Translations under genes and position numbers: made by a program | Assembly (NCBI GenBank): GCA_938084555.1 | Contig: CALKFR010000075.1 | Span: 1 to 38,255 of the forward strand | From: an uncultured Flavobacteriaceae bacterium | GTDB lineage: Bacteria; Bacteroidota; Bacteroidia; Flavobacteriales; Flavobacteriaceae | Direction: 5' to 3' | DNA length: 38,255 nt | The notes under the pieces: model-generated | Told to the model about the DNA's origin: nothing | What the model saw: only the letters and a program-made list of their open reading frames with translations | The model's database searches: none | Shown: in pieces, positions 26,928-35,399 of the stretch | Position numbering within the stretch: position 1 is the stretch's first letter | Layout: the number at the start of each line of letters is the position of its first letter

Positions 26928-29016
26928 TATTTGACCAAGCGCCTGTTGTTTTGGAAATTTCAGAATATGTGTTTTTAATCATGTTGTTTTTAACTTTTGA
27001 AAGATTTGGATCATCTTGTAAAATTTCTACAGCTGAATTTCTGGCCATATAAAGAATAGGAGTATCTTTTACTACATCTGCAATTTTTAAATTTAATACA
27101 CCACTTTGTTGGGTTCCCATCATATTCCCAGGTCCACGTAATTTCAAATCTACCTCAGCTATTTTAAAACCGTCTGATGTTTCCACCATAGTTTTTAATC
27201 TTGTTTTTGCCTCAGTTGATAATTTAAAACTAGATAATAATACACAATAACTCTGATCTGCTCCACGACCTACTCTTCCTCTTAATTGATGTAATTGACT
27301 CAAGCCAAAACGTTCTGCACTTTCAATCACCATAATACTTGCATTTGGAACATTTACTCCTACCTCAATAACAGTAGTGGCAACCATAATTTGTGTTTCA
27401 CCTTTCACAAAGCGTTGCATTTCATATTCCTTATCAGCAGCTTTCATCTTACCATGTACAATACTAATTTGGTATTTTGGAACAGGAAATTCTCTTGAAA
27501 TACTCTCATATCCATCCATCAAATCTTTATAATCCATAGCTTGAGATTCTTGAATTAACGGATACACAACATATACCTGCCTTCCTTTTTCAATTTCTTG
27601 CTTCATAAATTTAAACACAGCCAATCTATTACTATCAAATCTATGAACTGTTTTTACTTCCTTCCTACCAGGGGGTAATTCATCAATTACAGAAATATCC
27701 AAATCTCCATAGACACTCATAGCAAGTGTTCTGGGGATAGGTGTAGCTGTCATTACCAAAATATGTGGGGGCAACTTATTCTTTAACCACATTTTAGACC
27801 GTTGTGCTACTCCAAACCTGTGTTGTTCATCTATAACGGCAATTCCTAAGTTGTGAAACTTTACTTTATCCTCTAACAATGCATGCGTTCCTATTAATAT
27901 GTTTAGCTGGCCGTTTTCTAAATCTTCATGAATTTCTCTTCTTTGTTTTACTTTACTAGAACCCGTTAACAATGCTACAGATACCTCCATCTTTTGCAAA
28001 AGCACTTGAATTGCATTAAAGTGTTGGCTTGCTAAAATTTCTGTTGGAGCAATAATGGCTGCTTGAAACCCATTATCTATGGCCAACAACATAGCTAATA
28101 AAGCTACAATTGTTTTCCCAGAACCAACATCTCCTTGTAATAAACGATTCATATGAGCATTAGAAGCAACATCATTTCTAATTTCTTTAAGCACTACTTT
28201 TTGAGCGTTGGTTAGATTAAAGGGTAAATATTGATTATAAAATTCATTAAAAACAGTTCCAACTTTAGGAAAAATATATCCTTTAATTTTATTTTTTCTA
28301 ATGATTTTTTTGCGAACAAGTTGTAATTGGATAAAAAAAAGTTCCTCAAACTTCAATCGATATTGAGCTCTTTCTAACATTTCGGGTGATGAAGGAAAAT
28401 GAATATTTAATAAGGCCTCTTTTTTTCCAATAAGTGCATGATTAGAAATTAATTCAGTTGATAAACTTTCTTTAATTTGTTCATAAATTTGAAGTAAGAT
28501 ACTCTGTATATAACCTCTAAAAATTTTATTACTTAATCCACTATTTACCAACCTATCGGTTGAAGAGTAAACTGGCTGTAACTTTGTTTGTAATTTTTTT
28601 TTGTGATCTTCTAATAAGTCCATCTCGGGATGAACAATAGAAAAATTACCTTTAAAATGATTTAATTTACCATAAATAACATAGGGTGTGTTTATTTTAA
28701 TTGAATCTTTCAACCACTTATGACCTTTAAACCAAACTAAATCCATAGTCCCTGTTTCGTCTTGAAATTTCCCTATTAAACGGCTACCTTTTTTTTGTTT
28801 AACGATTTTAAATGAGGTGATTTTTCCAATAATTTGAATGTCAGAATTATTATCAATAAGCTCATTTATTTTATAAAACTTGGTTCTGTCTATGTACCTG
28901 TAAGGAAAAAAATGAAGTAAGTCATTTATTTTTGTTATACCAAGTTCAGCAGAAATTAAACTTGCCCTTACGTTACTGACACCTTTAATGTAATAAATAG
29001 GGTTATTTAAATTCAT
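26920..29016 (-). CDS. recG: ATP-dependent DNA helicase RecG
   Basis: A 698-residue branch-migration helicase that reverses stalled forks and processes recombination intermediates. The N-terminal wedge domain (OB fold about 58-130) precedes superfamily 2 motifs: Walker A GDVGSGKT (295-302), DEQH (motif II, in VIDEQHRFGV), TATPIPRTLA (motif III), and QLRGRVGRG (motif VI). Length is normal. The gene ends in TAG and overlaps the tail of tag by 8 bases in the convergent orientation. A weak -7-like element (TAAATTCG, 29035-29042) lies 18 bases before the ATG. Confidence 0.97.
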   Translation of the reverse strand: MNLNNPIYYIKGVSNVRASLISAELGITKINDLLHFFPYRYIDRTKFYKINELIDNNSDIQIIGKITSFKIVKQKKGSRLIGKFQDETGTMDLVWFKGHKWLKDSIKINTPYVIYGKLNHFKGNFSIVHPEMDLLEDHKKKLQTKLQPVYSSTDRLVNSGLSNKIFRGYIQSILLQIYEQIKESLSTELISNHALIGKKEALLNIHFPSSPEMLERAQYRLKFEELFFIQLQLVRKKIIRKNKIKGYIFPKVGTVFNEFYNQYLPFNLTNAQKVVLKEIRNDVASNAHMNRLLQGDVGSGKTIVALLAMLLAIDNGFQAAIIAPTEILASQHFNAIQVLLQKMEVSVALLTGSSKVKQRREIHEDLENGQLNILIGTHALLEDKVKFHNLGIAVIDEQHRFGVAQRSKMWLKNKLPPHILVMTATPIPRTLAMSVYGDLDISVIDELPPGRKEVKTVHRFDSNRLAVFKFMKQEIEKGRQVYVVYPLIQESQAMDYKDLMDGYESISREFPVPKYQISIVHGKMKAADKEYEMQRFVKGETQIMVATTVIEVGVNVPNASIMVIESAERFGLSQLHQLRGRVGRGADQSYCVLLSSFKLSTEAKTRLKTMVETSDGFKIAEVDLKLRGPGNMMGTQQSGVLNLKIADVVKDTPILYMARNSAVEILQDDPNLSKVKNNMIKNTYSEISKTTGAWSNIS

Positions 29017-29034
29017 AAATCAGACTATATAAGG

Positions 29035-29042
29035 CGAATTTA
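29035..29042 (-). promoter_or_regulatory. Possible -7 element of recG
   Basis: Minus strand TAAATTCG followed by C, one mismatch from TAnnTTTG, at the expected 18-base distance from the recG ATG. Confidence 0.3.
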
Positions 29043-29148
29043 ATCATATTAAATTAATTTTTTTTTAATTCTTTCTGTGATAAAGAATAATTAAAAAAGA
29101 TAGACAAAAAAGAAAAACAATTAAGGTTTTTTACTCAAAGTCTATTGT

Positions 29149-29156
29149 TATCTTTG
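29149..29156 (+). promoter_or_regulatory. -7 promoter element of the RsmB/NOP methyltransferase gene
   Basis: TATCTTTG followed by C, an exact TAnnTTTG match, 19 bases before the TTG start at 29176. It supports initiation at that TTG. Confidence 0.55.
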
Positions 29157-29175
29157 CTACAATAAATTTTTAATA

Positions 29176-30387
29176 TTGAGGTTACATAGAAACTTAGTAT
29201 ATACCGTTATAGATAGTATCCGTGATATTTTTAATGAAGGTGTTTACGCAGACAAAGCTGTAGAAAAAGCATTAAAAAGAGATAAACGATGGGGAAGTCG
29301 TGATCGTAAATTTGTTGCAGAAACAATTTATGAAATTGTTCGATGGAAACGATTATATGCTGAAATAGCAAATGTTAAAGAGCCTTTTGATAGAAATAAC
29401 TTATGGAGAATATTTTCTGTTTGGTGTGTATTAAAAGGTATAGCTTTGCCAGATTGGAATCAAATTGAACCGACGCCTACGAGAAGAATTAAAGGCAAGT
29501 TTGATGAATTATCTAGATTACGAAAATTTAGAGAATCTATTCCAGATTGGATAGATAACGTTGCTATATCTGAACTTGGAGAAGAATTATGGACTAAAGA
29601 GCTAGCTGCTCTCAATAAACAAGCAGAAGTAATTTTAAGAACAAACACATTAAACACTACAAAAAAAGAACTTCAAGAGATACTCCAAGATGAAAATATA
29701 TTTACTGAATTCATTCCCAACCATGAGGATGCGTTGAGATTAATTGAAAGAGCAAATGTTTTTAGAACAAAAGCTTTTAAAAGTGGATATTTTGAGGTAC
29801 AAGATGCTTCCTCACAATTGGTAGCAGAATATCTAGATGTAGAACCTGGAATGAAAGTTATTGACACCTGTGCAGGTGCTGGAGGAAAAACATTGCATTT
29901 GGCCTCTTTTATGAAAAATAAAGGACAAATTATTGCCATGGATATTTATGAAAGTAAATTAAAAAAACTTAAAGTAAGGGCAAGAAGAAATAAGGTTCAT
30001 AATATAGATACAAGGATTATAGACTCTACAAAACCTATTAAAAAATTACATGGTAAGGCAGACAGAGTTTTAATAGATGCCCCTTGTTCAGGATTAGGTG
30101 TTTTAAGAAGAAATCCTGATTCTAAATGGAAACTGCAACCCGAATTTCTCGAAAATATAAAAAAAGTACAACAAGAAATTTTACAACAATATTCTAAGAT
30201 GGTAAAACAAGGTGGTAAATTAGTTTATGCTACATGTTCTGTTCTTCCATCCGAAAACCAGAATCAAATAGCTGAATTTTTAGCTTCAGATGCAGGAAAA
30301 GATTTTGAATTAGTTAAAGACAATAAAGTATTGGCTCATGTTTCTGGTTTTGATGGGTTTTATATGGCTCAGTTAGAGCGAAAATAA
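29176..30387 (+). CDS. RsmB/NOP-family RNA (cytosine-5) methyltransferase
   Basis: A 403-residue SAM-dependent RNA m5C methyltransferase. An N-terminal helical, NusB-like region (about 1-130) is followed by the Rossmann catalytic domain: VIDTCAGAGGKTLHL (228-242, SAM motif I), DAPCSGLG (301-308, Cys304) and YATCSVLPSEN (351-361, Cys354), the two cysteines that form and release the covalent RNA adduct. The start is TTG: the resulting MRLHRNLVYTVID matches the conserved family N-terminus, and a -7 element lies 19 bases upstream. The target is probably ribosomal or transfer RNA; which position cannot be read. Confidence 0.92.
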   Translation: MRLHRNLVYTVIDSIRDIFNEGVYADKAVEKALKRDKRWGSRDRKFVAETIYEIVRWKRLYAEIANVKEPFDRNNLWRIFSVWCVLKGIALPDWNQIEPTPTRRIKGKFDELSRLRKFRESIPDWIDNVAISELGEELWTKELAALNKQAEVILRTNTLNTTKKELQEILQDENIFTEFIPNHEDALRLIERANVFRTKAFKSGYFEVQDASSQLVAEYLDVEPGMKVIDTCAGAGGKTLHLASFMKNKGQIIAMDIYESKLKKLKVRARRNKVHNIDTRIIDSTKPIKKLHGKADRVLIDAPCSGLGVLRRNPDSKWKLQPEFLENIKKVQQEILQQYSKMVKQGGKLVYATCSVLPSENQNQIAEFLASDAGKDFELVKDNKVLAHVSGFDGFYMAQLERK

Positions 30388-30509
30388 TAAGCATCACATG
30401 CTCAACATCTTGATAATAAGATGTGAAAAGTGAAAAAAATTGTATTGAAAAAGTTTTGTTTTAAGAAGTACTCAAGAAATTGAGTAATTATTAATTTTTA
30501 TAAAAAATA

Positions 30510-32654
30510 ATGAAAAAACAATTACTTTTTTTACTCTTCAGCTTGTATTCAATATTTATTCTAGCACAGGAAAGCTATTACAATGATGTAGATTTAAATC
30601 TTACTGGAATAAGTTTAAAAGAAGCTTTAGCAACCAAAATTATTACAACCCATACAAACAATTTATCATATACTCCAGGTATATGGAATGCTGTGATGAT
30701 TACCGATATGAACCCGCTAGACAACAATGAAGTATTACTCATATATGGATTTGAAGACGGATCTGACTCAGATAGCACAAATGATCGAGAAAGAAATATT
30801 AATGATAATTGTACTTCAAATAGTTGTGTTGGTTTATGGAATAGAGAGCATGTATATCCTACCTCTTTAGCAACTCCAGATTTAGATCAAGACGGAACAA
30901 ATGGCCCTCCCTATGCAGATGCTCATAATTTAAGGCCTTGTGACTCACAAAGAAATTCTTCAAGAGGAAATAAAAAATTTATTTCAGGGTCTGGAAATTC
31001 AGGACCAACTGGATCGGGGTGGTATCCTGGTGATGAATGGAAAGGTGATGTTGCGAGAATTATCATGTATATGTATTTGAGATATGATGACAGAACTTTA
31101 CCATCAAATGTTGGAATTGGAAGTAATTCAGATACTCCAGATGATATGATTGATTTATTTTTACAATGGAATGCTGATGACCCAGTTTCAGATATTGAAA
31201 AACAACGTAATCCATACCATGAAAATACTTCTAATTCTGATGCACAAGGAAATAGAAATCCATTTATAGATAACCCTAGATTAGCAACAAGAATATGGGG
31301 TGGGCCTGAAGCTGAAGACATTTGGGGTATTTATTCTAATACAGATACTGAAGCACCATCTATACCCTCAGGATTACTAGCTACAAATATTACAACGAAC
31401 TCAATTGAACTCTCATGGGATGCTTCTACAGACAATATTGGTGTAAGTAGTTATGATGTTTATATTGATGGAAATTTAGAAGCCTCAACCTCAAATACAA
31501 ACTATACAGCTACTGAATTATCCTCAAATATTACATATGATTTTACTGTATCAGCCAGAGACATTGCAGAAAATATATCTGCACAAAGTTCACCATTATC
31601 AGTAACAACACAGGAAGATATTGAAGCTCCTTCTGTTCCTACAAACATTGTTATTAGTGATGAAACTGATGTCTCTTTCAAAATTACCTGGGATCCATCT
31701 ACAGACAACACTGAAGTTATTCATTATAATATCTATTTAGATGATATTTTCTATGATATGATTAATGTTAGCACCTATATTGTTAATGGTTTAACAGCCT
31801 CTACAACGTATATTGTAACACTTGAAGCAGTAGATGAGGTTAATAATACGTCAGCACAAAGCACTCCTGTAAATGCAACAACAACTGATGGCAATTCAAA
31901 TACGACCATGGAGCTTTTAATTTCAGAATATGTGGAGGGTAGTAGTAATAATAAAGCAATTGAAATTGCGAATTTATTGACATCACCAGTTGAAGTTGAG
32001 GGGTATAACCTTAGAAGAGATAGCAATGGGAGTGGTGAATGGTCAGAGAGATTTGATTTAACTGGCACTATTGATGTTGGAGATGTTATGGTCATTATTA
32101 ATGGAAATGCAGATGCTCAAATCCTTATAAATGAAGCAGATATTATAGTTGCAAATAACCAAAGTACTAATTATGGAGAACCTTTAAATTTTAATGGTAA
32201 TGACCCCGTAGGCCTATTTAAAGATGATGTCCTTATTGATATTGTTGGTGTATTTGGAGGTGGTAGTTCAAATTTTGCAAAAGATGTTACCCTAAGAAGA
32301 AAGTCAACTATAGTTGAGCCAAATACAAATTTCAATCTTGACAATGAATGGGAAATTTTCCCTTTAAATACTTTTGATGATATCGGTGGAACTCATCTTA
32401 CTTTAAGTACAGAAGAATATCTTTGGAAACAAGTATCTATATACCCTAACCCAACTTTAAACGGTTTTTTAAATATTAAATTTAATAAGGATGCAAAGGT
32501 AGAAGTATTTAGTATATTTGGAAAAAAATTGATTCAAACAAAAATTAATCATCTAGATTCTTCAATAGATATTTCATCATTATCTAAAGGCATCTATTTT
32601 ATTAAAATATCACACAAAGAATTGTCTTTATCAACAAAAATTATCAAAATTTGA
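30510..32654 (+). CDS. Secreted endonuclease I with FN3, lamin-tail and T9SS sorting domains
   Basis: A 714-residue extracellular nuclease. Signal peptide 1 to about 20 (FILAQ). The endonuclease I domain (about 22-275) has NREHVYP (111-117, His114), ADAHNLRP (136-143), WKGDVAR (177-183) and QGNRNPF (246-252). Two fibronectin type III domains follow (about 281-367 and 371-458), then a lamin-tail-like domain (about 468-630; LLISEYVEGSSNNKAIEIAN) and a C-terminal type A T9SS sorting domain (about 641-714, SIYPNP... ending KGIYFIKI). The family degrades DNA and some members also RNA. The downstream endonuclease gene starts within its stop codon. Confidence 0.92.
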   Translation: MKKQLLFLLFSLYSIFILAQESYYNDVDLNLTGISLKEALATKIITTHTNNLSYTPGIWNAVMITDMNPLDNNEVLLIYGFEDGSDSDSTNDRERNINDNCTSNSCVGLWNREHVYPTSLATPDLDQDGTNGPPYADAHNLRPCDSQRNSSRGNKKFISGSGNSGPTGSGWYPGDEWKGDVARIIMYMYLRYDDRTLPSNVGIGSNSDTPDDMIDLFLQWNADDPVSDIEKQRNPYHENTSNSDAQGNRNPFIDNPRLATRIWGGPEAEDIWGIYSNTDTEAPSIPSGLLATNITTNSIELSWDASTDNIGVSSYDVYIDGNLEASTSNTNYTATELSSNITYDFTVSARDIAENISAQSSPLSVTTQEDIEAPSVPTNIVISDETDVSFKITWDPSTDNTEVIHYNIYLDDIFYDMINVSTYIVNGLTASTTYIVTLEAVDEVNNTSAQSTPVNATTTDGNSNTTMELLISEYVEGSSNNKAIEIANLLTSPVEVEGYNLRRDSNGSGEWSERFDLTGTIDVGDVMVIINGNADAQILINEADIIVANNQSTNYGEPLNFNGNDPVGLFKDDVLIDIVGVFGGGSSNFAKDVTLRRKSTIVEPNTNFNLDNEWEIFPLNTFDDIGGTHLTLSTEEYLWKQVSIYPNPTLNGFLNIKFNKDAKVEVFSIFGKKLIQTKINHLDSSIDISSLSKGIYFIKISHKELSLSTKIIKI

Positions 32655-33739
32655 TGACAAAAAAAATACTTGCATTTATTTTAATCGCATTAGGTATAAA
32701 TTCTTATGCCCAGATACCACCAGGCTATTATAATTCTGCCACCGGAAATGGATACACGTTAAAAACACAGTTAAAATTAATCATATCTAACGGTCATGAA
32801 GATCAAGGATATGATACTTTGTATGATGCCTATGTTAATACTGACAATGACTCATTCTATGAAAATGATAATACTGTTTTAGATATGTATTCAGAAAATC
32901 CCTCTGGTGTTGATTCCTATAATTATAATCATAACGATAGAACTTGTGGAAATTATAATTCCGAAAATGATTGTTATAATCGTGAGCATATTTTTCCTCA
33001 AGGTTTTTTCAATGAGCAACTTCCCATGAGGACAGACATTCATCATGTTGTACCCACTGATGGTTATGTAAATAACAGGAGAGCTAACTATCCCTTTGGT
33101 GAAGTTACTAATGACACTTGGATGTCAAATAATGGTTCAAAAGTTGGTCAAAATACTTTCGGATCCTACTCTGGAGTTGTTTTTGAACCCATAGATGAAT
33201 TTAAAGGAGATATTGCAAGAATGTTATTATATTTTGCAGTAAGATATGAAGATGAAGTAACAGACAGTTCCTGGGATGATCATACAACAACTAATAATCC
33301 ATTAAATGGAACTAATGATCAAGTATATGAAATATGGTATTTGCAATTACTTTATAAATGGCATCTTGAAGATCCTGTGAGCGAACGTGAAATTAAAAGA
33401 AATAATGAAGCTTATAACTTTCAAGGAAACAGAAATCCTTTTATAGATTACCCAGAATATGTAGATTCAATTTGGAGTTCAGTCCTCTCAAATTCAGATT
33501 ACCAATTAAGCAATCAAACATCTATATACCCTAACCCAGCTGTTGGTAACTATATTCAAATTATTAATAAAGAAAAAGTAACCGTTAAAGTATTCTCAAT
33601 TTTAGGAAAAGAGCTACTTAAAAAAACTATATATCCTGAGAATAATGCACTTGATATTTCTACTATCAATAAAGGGATTTACATAGTTAAAATATCTAAT
33701 AATTACAATACTATAACCAGAAAGCTTATTAAAAAATAA
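32654..33739 (+). CDS. Secreted endonuclease I with T9SS sorting domain
   Basis: A 361-residue extracellular nuclease and a compact paralogue of its neighbour. Signal peptide 1 to about 20 (NSYAQ). The endonuclease I domain (about 21-278) contains NREHIFP (109-115, His112), DIHHVVPTD (128-136), FKGDIARM (183-190) and QGNRNPFIDYP (257-267). It lacks FN3 and lamin-tail domains and goes directly to a T9SS sorting domain (about 288-361, SIYPNP... KGIYIVKI). Four cysteines are absent apart from Cys98 and Cys107, which may form a disulfide. The start ATG at 32654 overlaps the previous TGA by one base, indicating translational coupling. Confidence 0.92.
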   Translation: MTKKILAFILIALGINSYAQIPPGYYNSATGNGYTLKTQLKLIISNGHEDQGYDTLYDAYVNTDNDSFYENDNTVLDMYSENPSGVDSYNYNHNDRTCGNYNSENDCYNREHIFPQGFFNEQLPMRTDIHHVVPTDGYVNNRRANYPFGEVTNDTWMSNNGSKVGQNTFGSYSGVVFEPIDEFKGDIARMLLYFAVRYEDEVTDSSWDDHTTTNNPLNGTNDQVYEIWYLQLLYKWHLEDPVSEREIKRNNEAYNFQGNRNPFIDYPEYVDSIWSSVLSNSDYQLSNQTSIYPNPAVGNYIQIINKEKVTVKVFSILGKELLKKTIYPENNALDISTINKGIYIVKISNNYNTITRKLIKK

Positions 33740-33783
33740 TTGTAAAGTAATTAATACTAATAAAAGATGTTTAATCTATGTTC

Positions 33784-35181
33784 TTACAGTTTTACAAACT
33801 TCTTTTTATACACTTTAGAAGATTCAACATCTTTAATTAACAGAAGATAAATTCCTTTAGTTAAGTTTTCTAAATTTAAACTCTCATTTCCAAGAATCTT
33901 ATTTTTAGACACAATTTCACCCTTTACATCATAAATTAGGACCCTATAATTTCCGGTTTCTAATTGGATATTCATATCAGTATCAACTGGATTGGGAAAG
34001 ATTGTAATTGACTTTTCAAAACTATTTTCATTAGTAGACAATTGATTACCTATTATAGTAATATTTCCCTCATCATCAAAAGGATCAGACCATTTTTCAT
34101 TAGTATAAATATCTGAACCCGTTAATGTTCTCAAGAAAGCCTCTAGTGCATTTTTTTGATTGTTGGTTAAGTTTAATTGCTGGGTTTGATTTCCAGGTCT
34201 TTGTAATCTATTATCCAAATTAGAGTTGTCAGGATTATTAGGAATATTATCATAATGTTCAATAACCCCTAGTAAAGAAGTCATACTTCCATCATGCATC
34301 ATTGGCCCATTTAAACTTCCGTTTGGATTAACTATATCTCTTAAAGATGGAGATCTAGTATTATTTATATCTATTTCAGATGTATTACCAATAACTCCAA
34401 TCACTCCATTATTTAATGTATTGGGGTCTATATCAAACTCAGGAGGTGCATGACATCCAGCGCACCCAGCTCCTCCATTAGGTGGGGGATTTAAAAATAA
34501 TTGTTTTCCTAAATTTTCTTGGGGAGTATAATTTGGAAAAGGAGCATTTAAGTTTGGAGATTGCTCAAAACCTTCATCAAATTTAGAATCGAAAGATTGA
34601 ATACTTCTTACAAACTGAGCCAAAGCTCTTTGAATTTTATCTTCATTAATAGTAGAATTCCCATAAGCAAACTCAAACAATATTTGATAATAATTTATTG
34701 CCGAAAGCTTTGTTATTAAATCATTGAAATCTGGGTCCCCATTGGTTCCACTAAAGCCCATTTCTATATGATCTTGAATGGGTTGAGTAACTTGATTTTC
34801 TAAACTAGTAGCTCTTTCATCCCAAAAAAAATTTTCTTCATTTGAAAATCGACTATTAACCAATCGCATGGAGTGTCTTCCGGTATTGCCTCCGTTTAAT
34901 CCTACACTTGAGGTTAAGGGATCGCTAAAAGCAAAAGCTTGCTGATGACAACTAGCACAAGCTATTGTATTATTTTCAGATAGATTTTTATCATAAAATA
35001 AAACTCTTCCCAAAGTAGTTATTTGGTTATTAATCTGATTGGACTCTGGTGTATTATCTTTGGTTATATAAGAGGGGGTATCTTGGTTCTCATAATTAAA
35101 TAACTCATCTAGATCTATGGTTCCGCTAATCAAAATAAAAAGAAGACCTAATAAACTTATTGCTTTTGAGATTTTTTTCAT
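33784..35181 (-). CDS. Diheme cytochrome c peroxidase with T9SS sorting domain
   Basis: A 465-residue secreted protein of the CcpA/MauG family. A signal peptide (about 1-20) leads to two c-type heme sites: CASCH (75-79) and CAGCH (240-244). A Trp (120, in FFWDERA) lies between them as in the electron-transfer path of these peroxidases, and GPMMHDGS (292-299) supplies the expected Met or His ligand near the second heme. Residues about 390-465 are a T9SS type A sorting domain (ITIFPNPVD ... LTKGIYLLLI). Family members reduce H2O2 or modify proteins in the periplasm; the sorting domain implies export to the cell surface. Convergent with the endonuclease genes. Confidence 0.9.
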   Translation of the reverse strand: MKKISKAISLLGLLFILISGTIDLDELFNYENQDTPSYITKDNTPESNQINNQITTLGRVLFYDKNLSENNTIACASCHQQAFAFSDPLTSSVGLNGGNTGRHSMRLVNSRFSNEENFFWDERATSLENQVTQPIQDHIEMGFSGTNGDPDFNDLITKLSAINYYQILFEFAYGNSTINEDKIQRALAQFVRSIQSFDSKFDEGFEQSPNLNAPFPNYTPQENLGKQLFLNPPPNGGAGCAGCHAPPEFDIDPNTLNNGVIGVIGNTSEIDINNTRSPSLRDIVNPNGSLNGPMMHDGSMTSLLGVIEHYDNIPNNPDNSNLDNRLQRPGNQTQQLNLTNNQKNALEAFLRTLTGSDIYTNEKWSDPFDDEGNITIIGNQLSTNENSFEKSITIFPNPVDTDMNIQLETGNYRVLIYDVKGEIVSKNKILGNESLNLENLTKGIYLLLIKDVESSKVYKKKFVKL

Positions 35182-35336
35182 TATAATAATTTTTTACTAA
35201 GACTAAGATTTTTTCCAATAGTGTTTAAACTGGAGGCTCTATCATCGGCTAAAAAACATAATTTTAAATATATTCATTCAATATATTAATTTTTTGTTGA
35301 TAAATGATTTATAACCTTTGAAAAAAGAGGTTTAGA

Positions 35337-35370
35337 TTGTTAAACTTAAGAGTGAAAGTTTTTAAATTTG
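35337..35370 (+). promoter_or_regulatory. Promoter of purL
   Basis: TTG (35337-35339) and TAAATTTG (35363-35370, followed by C) with a 23-base spacer. The -7 element lies 29 bases before the ATG at 35400. The rest of the 218-base gap shows no riboswitch-like structure that I can recognise. Confidence 0.5.
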
Positions 35371-35399
35371 CTAGAATAATTTAACAAATCATATTCAGA

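Noticed and set aside
30405..30424. Hairpin ACATCTT/AAGATGT after the RsmB/NOP gene
   Set aside because: A seven-base stem, but followed by A-rich sequence rather than a T-run on the plus strand; function unclear.
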